From Paenibacillus nasutitermitis (GTDB lineage Bacteria; Bacillota; Bacilli; Paenibacillales; Paenibacillaceae), in assembly GCF_014641075.1 (NCBI RefSeq), contig NZ_BMHP01000002.1, positions 186,001-250,000 of the forward strand: a stretch of 64,000 nucleotides of DNA, written 5' to 3'. Below, one piece after another: positions 25,690 through 33,939 of this stretch (position 1 is the stretch's first letter; every line of letters begins with the position of its first letter). The translations under genes were made by a program, and so were the position numbers. Below the pieces are notes generated by a model. That model ran no database searches. It was given only the letters and a program-made list of their open reading frames with translations, and was not told where the DNA came from.

Positions 25690-26958
25690 GTGAAATTTTC
25701 GAATAAGAATATTGTGATGACTGTTGTTGCGGGAGCAGCGGCTGCAGCTCTGTTGGTCACGAGTCCGATCATTCCGCAGCCAGCCAGCCAGGCGGACGCC
25801 GCATCTCCACAAACGAAAAATGTCATTCTATTCGTCGGCGATGGAATGGGAACCGCTCAACGTAATGCCATCCGGCTAGCCACTGTGGGATTAAAAGGCA
25901 GCCTGGCCATGGACTCCATGCCATACACCGGACTCCTGCATACCAGTTCCACCGTTCCGGTTACGGATTCGGCTGCTTCGGCTACCGCTTACGCCAGCGG
26001 TGTGAAAACTTATAACGGTGCGATTGGCATGGATGCCAATCGATCCAAAGTAAAAACAATCATGGAATACGCGAAAGAAGCCGGGAAATCAACAGGGATT
26101 GTAACGACAAGCCAGGTTACGGATGCTACGGGCGCTGCATTCGGCGCGCATGTGGAAGACCGTTCCAAACAAAGTGAGATAGCGTTGCAGTTGATCACGC
26201 AAAGCAAAGTTGATGTCATTCTCGGAGGTGGCGAGGATTTCTGGTATCCGGCCGGTGAGACTGGCATGTTCCAGGATGAGCCCAGCGAAGACCCTTCGGA
26301 GAAAAGCAAAGGGACACAAGGCAATCTGGTCAACAAGGCCAAACAGTTAGGCTACAATTATGTATCGAGCAAAACCGGGCTGCAGAACGTTAAAAAAGGC
26401 AAGATACTGGGGCTTTTTGCTAATGAGGAAATGTTTCAGCAAAAACCGGAAGGCGAAGGCGATCTCTATCATCCGGTTGTTTCCCTGGCAGAGATGACTA
26501 AAACGGCGATCGATACGCTTTCCGCTAATAAAAAGGGCTTTTTCCTGATGGTCGAGGAAGAAGGGACAGATGAATTCGCTCACCAGAACAATGCCAAAAT
26601 GACGATCAAAGCCGGTCAGGAGCTGGATAAATCCGTTCAGGTAGCCAAGGATTTTGCCAAGAAACACCCGGAAACGCTGGTTCTCGTATTAGCCGACCAT
26701 GAGACTGGCGGGTTCTCCATCGAGGAAGTGAATGCCGAAGATGAGTCAGGCGACGGGATCTCCAAAGAAGACGGGCCTTTCGCAATCGCAAACAGCACGT
26801 TTAATTTTGTCGTAGACTGGACAACATCAGGCCATACGGCTGTTGATATTCCCATCACCGCAATGGGCCGGAATGCCGACCTGTTTACCGGGTTCTATGA
26901 GAATACAGAAGTGTTCAGCAAGCTTATGCAGGCTATGGGATTGAAAGTCAAGAAATAA
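25690..26958 (+). CDS. Alkaline phosphatase (PhoA/PhoB family), secreted
   Basis: The mature enzyme releases phosphate from organic esters outside the cell. Metal and catalytic residues are visible: VGDGMG, the nucleophile in VTDSAASATA (Ser94 from this start), EEEGTDEFAHQNN, LADHETGG and SGHTAVDIP. The length of 422 residues is close to Bacillus PhoA/PhoB. The GTG at 25690 is chosen because AGGAGGGAT sits 3-5 bases before it; the upstream ATG at 25654 has no ribosome binding site. The signal peptide runs to about residue 38 (ASQADAA). Regulation by phosphate is expected for the family, but I saw no clear PhoP box repeat. Confidence 0.93.
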   Translation: MKFSNKNIVMTVVAGAAAAALLVTSPIIPQPASQADAASPQTKNVILFVGDGMGTAQRNAIRLATVGLKGSLAMDSMPYTGLLHTSSTVPVTDSAASATAYASGVKTYNGAIGMDANRSKVKTIMEYAKEAGKSTGIVTTSQVTDATGAAFGAHVEDRSKQSEIALQLITQSKVDVILGGGEDFWYPAGETGMFQDEPSEDPSEKSKGTQGNLVNKAKQLGYNYVSSKTGLQNVKKGKILGLFANEEMFQQKPEGEGDLYHPVVSLAEMTKTAIDTLSANKKGFFLMVEEEGTDEFAHQNNAKMTIKAGQELDKSVQVAKDFAKKHPETLVLVLADHETGGFSIEEVNAEDESGDGISKEDGPFAIANSTFNFVVDWTTSGHTAVDIPITAMGRNADLFTGFYENTEVFSKLMQAMGLKVKK

Positions 26959-26976
26959 CAAGTATTCATTACATTC

Positions 26977-27018
26977 AAAAAGACGTAAGGATGGAATCTC
27001 CATTCTTACGTCTTTTTT
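26977..27018. terminator. Bidirectional terminator between alkaline phosphatase and sigma factor genes
   Basis: AAAAGACGTAAG and CTTACGTCTTTT pair, with an inner ATGGA/TCCAT arm and T runs on both sides. It ends immediately before the stop codon of the convergent sigma gene. Confidence 0.9.
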
Positions 27019-27019
27019 A

Positions 27020-28297
27020 TTAAATCTTATTTTCTCCGTTTGCAGCGGCAGCACATTCGGCAGCTCGTCTCAACAGCAGTTCACGCTCACGTGCATTCCG
27101 CGTCAATGAAGCGGCATGCTCGAACTCCCCCTGCGCTTCAGTGATACGGCCCACTTTCAACAGAAGATCTCCCCGGACGCTTGGCAAAAGATGATATTCC
27201 TTCATCGACGGCTCAGATACTAACTCATCCACCAGGCGCAGACCGAACTCAGGGCCGAAAGCCATGGAGATCGCAACCGCCCGGTTCAGTTCCACAATGG
27301 GCGACGGTGCTGTCTGTGCCAAAGCTTCATATAAGGCGGCAATCCGCGCCCAATCCGTGTCCGAAGCCGTAAGAGCCTGCGCATGGCATGCAGCAATCGC
27401 AGCTTGAAGCGCATACGGGCCAAGCGGACGCCCGAGCCTGCGAGCACGCTCCAGCGCTGCCAGGCCACGGCGGATCAGAAGGTGATCCCATAGCGCCCGG
27501 TTCTGATCCATGAGCAGTACCGGTTCGCCGGTCTGACTCACGCGCGTTTTGAAACGCGAAGACTGGATCTCCATCAGCGCGACCATGCCGTGCACCTCAG
27601 GTTCAGATGGAGCGATTTCGGCGAGAATACGCCCCAGACGCAGCGCTTCCTGACAGAGCAGCGGGCGAATCCAGTTTCCCCCTGCCGTTGCTGTATATCC
27701 TTCATTGAACATCAGATAGATAACTTCAAGTACTGACGAAAGCCGGTTTATCATCTCTTCGCCTGCCGGCAATTCAAAGGGAACCTGCTCGGCAGACAAA
27801 GTCCGCTTAGCACGAACGATCCGCTGTGCGACAGTCGATTCCGCTACGAGAAAAGCGTGAGCGATCTCATCGGTCGTAAGGCCGCCTAGCAAACGGAGCG
27901 TCAAGGCAACCCGCGCCTCTCTGGAAAGTACCGGATGGCAGGTAGTAAAAATCAGACGCAGGAGATCGTCGCCAATCTCTCCGTCCATTGCCGATTCCAG
28001 GTCCAGTTCCGAATACAACTCGCTGCCGCGCCCAATTTCCTCATATTTCTGGTCGCGCCGCTTGTTTCTGCGCAGAAGATCGATTGCACGGCGTTTGGCG
28101 GTCGCCATCAGCCAGGCACCCGGGTTGTCCGGAATACCTGTAACCGGCCAACGTTCAAGCGCGATTACAAGCGCGTCCTGCGCCATATCTTCGGCAGTGC
28201 CAACATCGCGCACCATTCGCGCAAGTCCGGCGATAAGCTTGGGCGATTCGATACGCCAGATCGCATCAATAGTACGGTGTGCAGCGGATGTATTCAC
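27020..28297 (-). CDS. ECF RNA polymerase sigma factor with large C-terminal extension (ECF42-like)
   Basis: The 425-residue protein begins with sigma region 2 (ESPKLIAGLARMVRDVGTAE then DMAQDALVIALERW, and RRAIDLLRRNKRRDQ). Region 4 follows (ALTLRLLGGLTTDEIAHAFL then AESTVAQRIVRAKRTL). A helical repeat extension of about 230 residues (YEALAQTAPSPIVELNRAVA and similar) matches the TPR-like C-terminus of ECF42-type factors. These have no classical anti-sigma factor and are usually next to a DGPF/YCII protein. No full-length DGPF gene is present here. The start is GTG at 28297, with AAAGGAGA lying inside the end of a short overlapping ORF. Confidence 0.88.
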   Translation of the reverse strand: MNTSAAHRTIDAIWRIESPKLIAGLARMVRDVGTAEDMAQDALVIALERWPVTGIPDNPGAWLMATAKRRAIDLLRRNKRRDQKYEEIGRGSELYSELDLESAMDGEIGDDLLRLIFTTCHPVLSREARVALTLRLLGGLTTDEIAHAFLVAESTVAQRIVRAKRTLSAEQVPFELPAGEEMINRLSSVLEVIYLMFNEGYTATAGGNWIRPLLCQEALRLGRILAEIAPSEPEVHGMVALMEIQSSRFKTRVSQTGEPVLLMDQNRALWDHLLIRRGLAALERARRLGRPLGPYALQAAIAACHAQALTASDTDWARIAALYEALAQTAPSPIVELNRAVAISMAFGPEFGLRLVDELVSEPSMKEYHLLPSVRGDLLLKVGRITEAQGEFEHAASLTRNARERELLLRRAAECAAAANGENKI

Positions 28298-28383
28298 GCT
28301 TTTCTCCTTTGCTCCAACTGTTCTTGAATGGCAGTTTTCTTGGCCAGCGATTCGGGGTCTTTTACAAACCTCATAAAACGCAA
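28294..28383 (-). CDS. 29-residue ORF overlapping the sigma factor start; possible remnant of the DGPF partner
   Basis: A TTG start at 28383 has GGAGG placed 8 bases upstream (an ATG at 28374 is in frame). The product reads MRFMRFVKDPESLAKK and continues TAIQEQLEQRRKA. Its TGA overlaps the GTG of the sigma gene (GTGA), and the sigma ribosome binding site lies in its last codons. The first residues recall the MRFM-x-x-VK start of DGPF/YCII proteins, the usual neighbours of ECF42 factors. It may be the fused ends of an internally deleted partner gene, or simply a coupling peptide. Confidence 0.45.
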   Translation of the reverse strand: MRFMRFVKDPESLAKKTAIQEQLEQRRKA

Positions 28384-28540
28384 TTCGTTTTCCTCCTTAT
28401 TATTCAATCGACATTATTTTTAAACTTTCATTAAATATATTATCAGATAGCCTACCTGTTTTTGTAAAGCCGAAGATGCTTCATTATTCCGCCATGAAGC
28501 GAGGATAGACTGCAGCTGCCCCACCGAACGCCCCAAATGA

Positions 28541-28574
28541 AAAGGCCTTTCTCTCCGCTTGGAAAGAAAGACCT
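28541..28574 (-). terminator. Terminator after the sulfatase operon
   Basis: On the minus strand AGGTCTTTCTTTCC-aagc-GGAGAGAAAGGCCT forms a 14-bp stem with G-T pairs, followed by TTTTCATTT. The remaining bases between 28384 and 28610 show no gene. Confidence 0.65.
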
Positions 28575-28610
28575 CTTTGTCATTTACGATAAAAAAAGTT
28601 GATGATGATT

Positions 28611-29975
28611 TCATGACTCGCTTTCATGTATATATACCTGTCTCTGGCCATAGCTCCACGGCTCCGCTGAATCGAAGACGGGCTCTTGCTCACCGGCAGC
28701 GACCATTCTTCGTATCAATCGTTTACGCAGAACCTCGGTCACTTCATGATGCGATTCCAGCCCGATCAGGTTGGACAACTCGTAGGGATCGGAGAGGAGA
28801 TCGTACAGATATTGGTCTTGATAACGGTCGGAGGACGCATCGATCCATCCATCCTTATCCGCAGCGGTCACCCCGTATTTCCAGCGCTTCGTTCTGATTG
28901 CACGCCCAACCTGGGATTCACTGATCTGAATAAACACCTCCTCCTGCCCCCTTTCATTCTGACTGCGCAGCAGCGGCACAATGGATGTTCCCTGCATCTC
29001 TTCGGGGATAGCGATTCCTGCCGCTTCCAGCAAGGTTGGCGGAAGATCAATGAGACTGACCAGCGAACGAAGCTGCCCGCCGCCTTCGAATCCGGGCCCT
29101 GTAATCGCCGTAGGTACACGGATAGAGCTATCGTGGCAGGAGCGTTTGTATTCATCATTCCTCGTCTTGAAATGATTCCCGTGATCGGAGGTGAACAGGA
29201 TAATCGTCTGATCGTCAAGCCCGAGACTTTTGAGCGCGTCCAGCAGTCTGCCAAGCGCTTCATCCAGACGCTTCACCATTCCGAAATACCCGCCCAAATG
29301 CTGATGCGCGCTGCCGCCAAGAGCAGCCAAATCCGGCGGAATCCACCGGCCGGTATACGGCTCGCGATAACCATCAGGCGGTGGATAGTCGTCGAGATGG
29401 TTCTGATGATGCGGCTCCAGAAAAGACAGAAAGAGGAAAAAAGGATCCGCATCGCTGCTTTTTCCATCTATAAAGCGGATTGCCGCATCCGTCATGGCGT
29501 CTACCCGGTATCCCGGCAAATGAACGGGCTCATTGTCATTATCGTAAACGACCGTGCGGTACGTATCCGACGTGAATTCCAGCAGATTGCTGCCGAGCCA
29601 ATATTCATAACCGCCCCGCTTGCTCACCGGAACCGGCTCTTCATCAGCCAAATGCCATTTTCCGATATAGCCGGTCTGGTATCCGGCAGCTTTGAAATGA
29701 TGGGCGAGCGTCAGCTCCGATTCAGGCAGAGGAATTCCGTTTCGGTAACAGCCGGATTGTGTCGCATATTTGCCTGTTTGCAAACAAGATCGGGCCGGAC
29801 CGCAAACAGGCTGGCAGGTAAACGAATGATAAATATGGGTCCCCTGCTGTGCCATCCGGTCAAAGTTGGGAGTTAAGTTCAACGGGTTGCCATGTATGCC
29901 CGTCGTGTCCCATCTCTGCTGATCGGTAAAAAAAACGACTACGTTGGGACGTTTGGAAGCGGAATCCAAGACCAT
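28611..29975 (-). CDS. Type I sulfatase (formylglycine-dependent)
   Basis: The 454-residue enzyme hydrolyses sulfate esters. The formylglycine motif is CGPARS with Cys58 as the modified residue, in the expected C-x-P-x-R context, followed by LQTGKY. The metal ligands fit FFTDQQRWD near residue 18 and LFTSDHGNHF later. GYIGKWHL is another family marker. No signal peptide is seen, so it is cytoplasmic and would act on imported sulfated sugars. Start ATG 29975 has GGAGG 6 bases upstream. It is the last gene of the permease-permease-solute-binding protein-sulfatase operon, 31 bp after the binding protein stop. A formylglycine-generating or anaerobic maturase gene was not seen in this window. Confidence 0.92.
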   Translation of the reverse strand: MVLDSASKRPNVVVFFTDQQRWDTTGIHGNPLNLTPNFDRMAQQGTHIYHSFTCQPVCGPARSCLQTGKYATQSGCYRNGIPLPESELTLAHHFKAAGYQTGYIGKWHLADEEPVPVSKRGGYEYWLGSNLLEFTSDTYRTVVYDNDNEPVHLPGYRVDAMTDAAIRFIDGKSSDADPFFLFLSFLEPHHQNHLDDYPPPDGYREPYTGRWIPPDLAALGGSAHQHLGGYFGMVKRLDEALGRLLDALKSLGLDDQTIILFTSDHGNHFKTRNDEYKRSCHDSSIRVPTAITGPGFEGGGQLRSLVSLIDLPPTLLEAAGIAIPEEMQGTSIVPLLRSQNERGQEEVFIQISESQVGRAIRTKRWKYGVTAADKDGWIDASSDRYQDQYLYDLLSDPYELSNLIGLESHHEVTEVLRKRLIRRMVAAGEQEPVFDSAEPWSYGQRQVYIHESES

Positions 29976-30006
29976 GTCTGACCTCCTTCGTTGTCTAAGC
30001 CAGCGA

Positions 30007-31551
30007 TTATTTTTTACTGCTATGATAGGCTTCATTTACATCTTTCAATATTTCGTCGCCGCCCTGCTGTCTCCATTTCTTGCTCAGCTCGGCAAGGCCT
30101 TTGTCAATTTCGACTTTTCCGCTCAAGATATCCAGGAAATATTGATTGTAAATATCGTTGACGGTCGAGCCCAATTCGATTTCCGCATCTGTTTTGCGGG
30201 GTACAAGATTGGGAACAAAATATTGGGTGGCCAGCTCGACCGATTGCTGCGCCCGATCCCGCTGCGGTTCAGTCTGGGGCAGGTAATCATCATCGATCGG
30301 CCAGGTTACATTCCCCCATGCCAGCGGATGTGCCCAACCGTTGTCGGCAAACCCGTCTTTTTTGCGCTCCTCTTCGTTGTAGTTGATCTTGTCCCCATCT
30401 TTCGTGTAATGGATCCCTTCGATACCAAGCTCCAGCAAATCCTTGCCTTCCCGGGAAAGCAGAAACTCGATGAACTGGGCTGCTTTTTGCGGATTTTTGG
30501 CTTCTTTCGTAACAGCGGTAAAAATCCCGCCTTTCGATTTTTGCGCCATGCCGCGTTTGCCGTCCGGTCCGGCGGGAGGTGCGGCCCATTCCAGTTTCCC
30601 ATCAGGGTTGACCTTCTGCAGGCTGCTTTCGATTCGGTTCACGTGCCGGAACAAAGGACCGTCCATAAATACGGCTTTGCCCTGGTAGAATTTCTGTTCC
30701 TTGGTCGGCCGGTCGATGGCCATAAATTCCGGATCGATGAGCTTTTCATCCCACAATTTCTTTAAGTAAACCATTCCCTCTTTATAAGCCGGGTGTTCAA
30801 AAATAGGAACGGCATTGTCGCTGCTGTCCAGCGCCCAGTCGCCATAGGGAAGACCGTAAGCGAAAAAGACAAAGTTAAACGCGGTAAACGGATTGCCGGC
30901 ATCCGGTTTGTTCGTTGTCAAGCCGTAAGTATCTTTATTCGATACGGCTTTAAGCGCACTGTAGAACTCGTCGAGTGTATCCGGCGGCTTAATTCCCAGC
31001 TTCTCCAGCCAGTCGCCTCTAAACTGCACGGTATAATTGGACCTTGTGCCACCTATAAAGGGGTAACCGTAATATTTTCCGTCAACAGCCGTCCATTGCA
31101 GGTTGAATTCTTCGATATTTTTCTCAAACGTAGGCATATCGCTTAAATAATCGTTCAATGGGACAATCAGCCCCTCCTTAATCCACTGGGTTACGGCATT
31201 GGTCGGATAATAGGTGGACACCACATCTGGGAGATCGCCTGACGCGAATGCAGCGTTGATTTTATCGATTGACCCTTCAGGTACGATTTTGACAGTCAGC
31301 TTGATGCCCAGACGCTTGTTGATTTCCGCAATGATGCGGTCGTTCGGCTGGAGGGGCTTTGCGGCTTGATCGCCGGTAGTCAAATAGGTCAGCTCATAGG
31401 GCTCTTCGGCAGCCTGCTTTTGACCGTCTTTATTATTTTTCTGTGCTTCGCCCCCGTTGTTATCTGTTTGATTCCCCCCGCACGCGCTCAGCATAACGGA
31501 TATAATTGAGATAAGTATCATAGCGGAAACGATTCGGATTTTTCTTGGCAT
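30007..31551 (-). CDS. Extracellular solute-binding lipoprotein (LplA-like)
   Basis: The 514-residue lipoprotein has a lipobox VMLSAC with Cys24, a low-complexity linker (GGNQTDNNGGEAQKNNKDGQ) and a two-lobe binding domain with INAAFASGDLPDVV and WTAVDGKYYGYPF, the pattern of family-1 sugar binders of the LplA type. It delivers an oligosaccharide to the two permeases encoded upstream in the operon. The following sulfatase suggests a sulfated glycan. ATG 31551 follows GGAGGAGA; the frame is open further upstream without support. As is usual for this subtype, no ATPase gene is in the operon, so a shared MsmX-like ATPase is probably used. Confidence 0.9.
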   Translation of the reverse strand: MPRKIRIVSAMILISIISVMLSACGGNQTDNNGGEAQKNNKDGQKQAAEEPYELTYLTTGDQAAKPLQPNDRIIAEINKRLGIKLTVKIVPEGSIDKINAAFASGDLPDVVSTYYPTNAVTQWIKEGLIVPLNDYLSDMPTFEKNIEEFNLQWTAVDGKYYGYPFIGGTRSNYTVQFRGDWLEKLGIKPPDTLDEFYSALKAVSNKDTYGLTTNKPDAGNPFTAFNFVFFAYGLPYGDWALDSSDNAVPIFEHPAYKEGMVYLKKLWDEKLIDPEFMAIDRPTKEQKFYQGKAVFMDGPLFRHVNRIESSLQKVNPDGKLEWAAPPAGPDGKRGMAQKSKGGIFTAVTKEAKNPQKAAQFIEFLLSREGKDLLELGIEGIHYTKDGDKINYNEEERKKDGFADNGWAHPLAWGNVTWPIDDDYLPQTEPQRDRAQQSVELATQYFVPNLVPRKTDAEIELGSTVNDIYNQYFLDILSGKVEIDKGLAELSKKWRQQGGDEILKDVNEAYHSSKK

Positions 31552-31615
31552 GTTGCATTCTCCTCCATTGTCGAATATCTGTTTTGCAGCGATGCCTGGC
31601 ACGAGTACCCGGCCC

Positions 31616-32485
31616 CTATTCTTTTACAGCTCCAAGCAACGCCCCCTTCGCGAAATATTTTTGGAAGAACGGATAGACCAGCATGATCGGAACCGTAGCA
31701 ACCATCAAGGTTGCCATCTTAATAGCAGGTCCCAGCAGGAAAGGACTATCTCCGCCGCCTGAATAGGTGGATTCATTCTCAAACAGCATCCCTCTAAGAA
31801 ACAGCTGAAGCGGGTACAGATTTTTATCAGAAATATAAAACACGGCATTAAAAAATTCATTCCAGTGCGCAACCGCATAAAACAGCGTAATGGTCGCGAT
31901 GCCGGGCAAGGACAATGGAATCACGATCCGGAACAAAACGCCGATTTCATTGCAGCCGTCAATTTTCGCGGAGCTTTCCAGTTCTGGAGGAAGCGATTGA
32001 AAAAAGCTGCGCAGCACAATCAAATTGTAAGTATTAATGGCGCTTGGAATCATCAACGCCCAAAGCGAGTTCATCAGTCCTAAATTTTTCACAATAATAT
32101 AAGAAGGGATTACGCCGCCGCTGAACATCATCGTAATGAGGATAAAAAACATGATGATTCGGCGCCCCTTTAATTCCTGTACGGAGAGCGCATACGCCGC
32201 CGTAATGGTTAGCAGCATATTGATCAGTGTACCTCCGGCAGTAATGATAAAAGTCACCATATACGAACTCCAAAGCTCCTTCATCGATAACAAATAAGAA
32301 TAGGCTTCGAATGTCACGGTTTTGGGAAACAGATGGATATTCGAACTTAAATATTCTTTCATCGGGATGATGGAAACGATAAATGAATCCCAGAATGGAT
32401 ATAGAGTAATGAAAGCCAGGAACGCTAGAAATGAATAATTGAACATGTCGAACATATATCCGAATTTCCCTTTGTGCTGTACCAT
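31616..32485 (-). CDS. Carbohydrate ABC transporter permease (YtcP-like)
   Basis: The 289-residue inner-membrane protein has six predicted membrane segments. The EAA loop reads ELESSAKIDGCNEIGVLFRI followed by VIPLSLPG. It ends FFQKYFAKGALLGAVKE, the standard C-terminus of YtcP/LplC permeases. It pairs with the LplB-like permease 14 bp upstream and uses the binding protein downstream. AAGGAGGTG precedes the ATG. Confidence 0.92.
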   Translation of the reverse strand: MVQHKGKFGYMFDMFNYSFLAFLAFITLYPFWDSFIVSIIPMKEYLSSNIHLFPKTVTFEAYSYLLSMKELWSSYMVTFIITAGGTLINMLLTITAAYALSVQELKGRRIIMFFILITMMFSGGVIPSYIIVKNLGLMNSLWALMIPSAINTYNLIVLRSFFQSLPPELESSAKIDGCNEIGVLFRIVIPLSLPGIATITLFYAVAHWNEFFNAVFYISDKNLYPLQLFLRGMLFENESTYSGGGDSPFLLGPAIKMATLMVATVPIMLVYPFFQKYFAKGALLGAVKE

Positions 32486-32499
32486 GAGGCACCTCCTTT

Positions 32500-33486
32500 T
32501 TAATAGACGCCCTGTTCGCCCATCATTCTTGAAAGCTTGTTGGCTATCATCAGCAGTACAAAATTGATCAGGGACTTAAACAATCCGATTGCGGCAGCCA
32601 GACTGAAACGCCCTTCGGCAAGCCCGATCCGATAAACATACGTATCGATAATGTCAGCAACCGAATACACGCCGGGATGGTATAATACGAATATTTGCTC
32701 GAATCCGGCTTCCATCATATTCCCCAGTCTGAGAATGAGCAGAATAACGATTGTGCTGCGTATGCAAGGAATCGTGATGCGCCATATCCGGTCCCAGCGG
32801 CTGGCCCCATCGATCACAGCCGCTTCATATAAATGCGGATTGACCCCTGCCAACGCAGCCATAAAGATAATGGAGTTCCAGCCGAATTCCTTCCATACCA
32901 TTGAAAATACCATCGTTGCGCGAAAATACTTTTCGTCGCTCATGAAACCCACGGCATCGCTGCCCATCGATTTGATCAAATTGTTGACCACTCCGCCGTC
33001 AATCGACAAGAAATTGTACATGAGCCCGCCCAGGATCACCCATGAGATGAAATGGGGAAGATAAATGATCGTCTGCACACTTTTCTTGAACAACGCCAGT
33101 CTGATTTCATTCATCAGCAGCGCGACCAGCAGCGGGAAAGGAAATCCGACGCAAAGCCTCAAGAAGCTGATGATGATGGTGTTCATCACAACCTCCCAGA
33201 ACTTATCCAATCCAAACAGATACTGAAAATGCTTGAAGCCCACCCAGGGGCTTCCCAATATCCCCTTCGTAATGCTGAAATCCTTGAATGCGATCGTCGC
33301 TCCATAAAGGGGCAAATAATGGAACAAAGCATAATAAACGACGGCCGGCAGCAGCATCAGATACAGATAACGATGGCGCCGAACATACACCCAGGCCGAA
33401 TTTCTTCTTATACCCAGCCTCCCTTTTCGATGTGAGGCTCCACGGCCGACACTCCGTAACGATTTCTCGGCAAAGACTTCTCTCAT
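32500..33486 (-). CDS. Carbohydrate ABC transporter permease (LplB-like)
   Basis: The 328-residue permease has PAVVYYALFHYLPLYGATIA as first membrane segment, VGFKHFQYLFG, and the EAA loop HLYEAAVIDGASRWDRIWRI, ending KLSRMMGEQGVY. These are hallmarks of the LplB half of Paenibacillus oligosaccharide importers. The ATG at 33486 lies 6 bases after AGGAGG; two earlier in-frame starts are less favoured. It is the first gene of the operon, and its 5' leader contains a terminator about 34 bp upstream. Confidence 0.9.
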   Translation of the reverse strand: MREVFAEKSLRSVGRGASHRKGRLGIRRNSAWVYVRRHRYLYLMLLPAVVYYALFHYLPLYGATIAFKDFSITKGILGSPWVGFKHFQYLFGLDKFWEVVMNTIIISFLRLCVGFPFPLLVALLMNEIRLALFKKSVQTIIYLPHFISWVILGGLMYNFLSIDGGVVNNLIKSMGSDAVGFMSDEKYFRATMVFSMVWKEFGWNSIIFMAALAGVNPHLYEAAVIDGASRWDRIWRITIPCIRSTIVILLILRLGNMMEAGFEQIFVLYHPGVYSVADIIDTYVYRIGLAEGRFSLAAAIGLFKSLINFVLLMIANKLSRMMGEQGVY

Positions 33487-33519
33487 ACTCATCCTCCTGT
33501 CGGTTAATGACGCTGACGC

Positions 33520-33559
33520 AAAAAAAGACACAGGCATCTTTTCAGATACGGCTGTGTCT
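33520..33559 (-). terminator. Leader terminator before the sugar transporter / sulfatase operon
   Basis: On the minus strand AGACACAG and CTGTGTCT form an 8-bp stem around an 18-base loop, followed by six T residues. It lies between the operon promoter and the ribosome binding site of the first gene, so it can only act as an attenuator of that operon. Upstream in the same leader, ATTAGG and CCTAAT can pair. Confidence 0.75.
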
Positions 33560-33639
33560 CCAGTTTTCCGGTCGACATATTAGGTGACGTTCCAAGCGCA
33601 ACCCTAATTCTCATTAATCCGATTTGGTTAATGTATATT

Positions 33640-33668
33640 ACAATATCAACGGATATGGATGATGTCAA
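33640..33668 (-). promoter_or_regulatory. Sigma-A promoter for the transporter / sulfatase operon
   Basis: TTGACA (33668-33663), 17 bp, TATTGT (33645-33640) on the minus strand. The expected leader is about 110 bases to the terminator. Confidence 0.75.
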
Positions 33669-33704
33669 TCTTAAATTTCGAATCCGATTTCAGCGTTGGA
33701 TAAA

Positions 33705-33762
33705 CGAATAAAATTATTAGCAAATAAAAATAATCGAATAAAATTTGTCGATTATTTTTATT
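33705..33762. promoter_or_regulatory. Shared operator region: perfect 15-bp inverted repeat and direct repeats
   Basis: AATAAAAATAATCGA (33723-33737) and TCGATTATTTTTATT (33748-33762) are perfect inverted repeats 10 bp apart, ending just before the -35 box of the dioxygenase promoter. In addition CGAATAAAATT occurs twice in direct orientation (33705-33715 and 33735-33745), 30 bp apart. The block lies between two divergent promoters, so it is a good candidate for joint control. Confidence 0.7.
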
Positions 33763-33763
33763 C

Positions 33764-33792
33764 TTGACAAGAAGCATTCTCCCAGATAATAT
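33764..33792 (+). promoter_or_regulatory. Sigma-A promoter for the TauD-type dioxygenase pair
   Basis: TTGACA (33764-33769), 17 bp, TAATAT (33787-33792). The -35 box touches the right arm of the inverted repeat. A transcript would start near 33799 and run through TTCCGA/TCGGAA and ACAAT/ATTGT hairpins before the leader terminator. Confidence 0.8.
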
Positions 33793-33866
33793 GGGGTTAT
33801 GTCATTTCCGAGTTTGTCAATCGGAATACAATTTTATAATTGTCATGTGTTGACTAGTTCACTGGA

Positions 33867-33910
33867 AACACCATGACCGGTTTGTTTTTGAAACCGGGCG
33901 TGGTGTTTTT
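33867..33910 (+). terminator. Leader terminator before the dioxygenase genes
   Basis: AACACCA and TGGTGTT form the outer stem, CCGGTTT and AAACCGG the inner stem, followed by TTTT and an AT-rich tail. It lies between the promoter and the first gene's ribosome binding site (AAGGAGA), so it is an attenuator by position. The motif CTGGAAACAC just before it resembles CTGGAGACAC at the same place in the divergent leader. Confidence 0.75.
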
Positions 33911-33939
33911 ATATTTATTCTATGGAAGGAGAATGTCCA

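Noticed and set aside
28686-29876. 396-codon open frame on the plus strand
   Set aside because: Antisense to the sulfatase gene, whose active-site motifs are intact. It shows no recognisable motif and no ribosome binding site.
33560-33640. Guanidine (ykkC-type) riboswitch in the minus-strand leader, suggested by AGGGTTGCG
   Set aside because: The remaining conserved ykkC segments (ACTGGTCCGAGAG, ACG) are not present.
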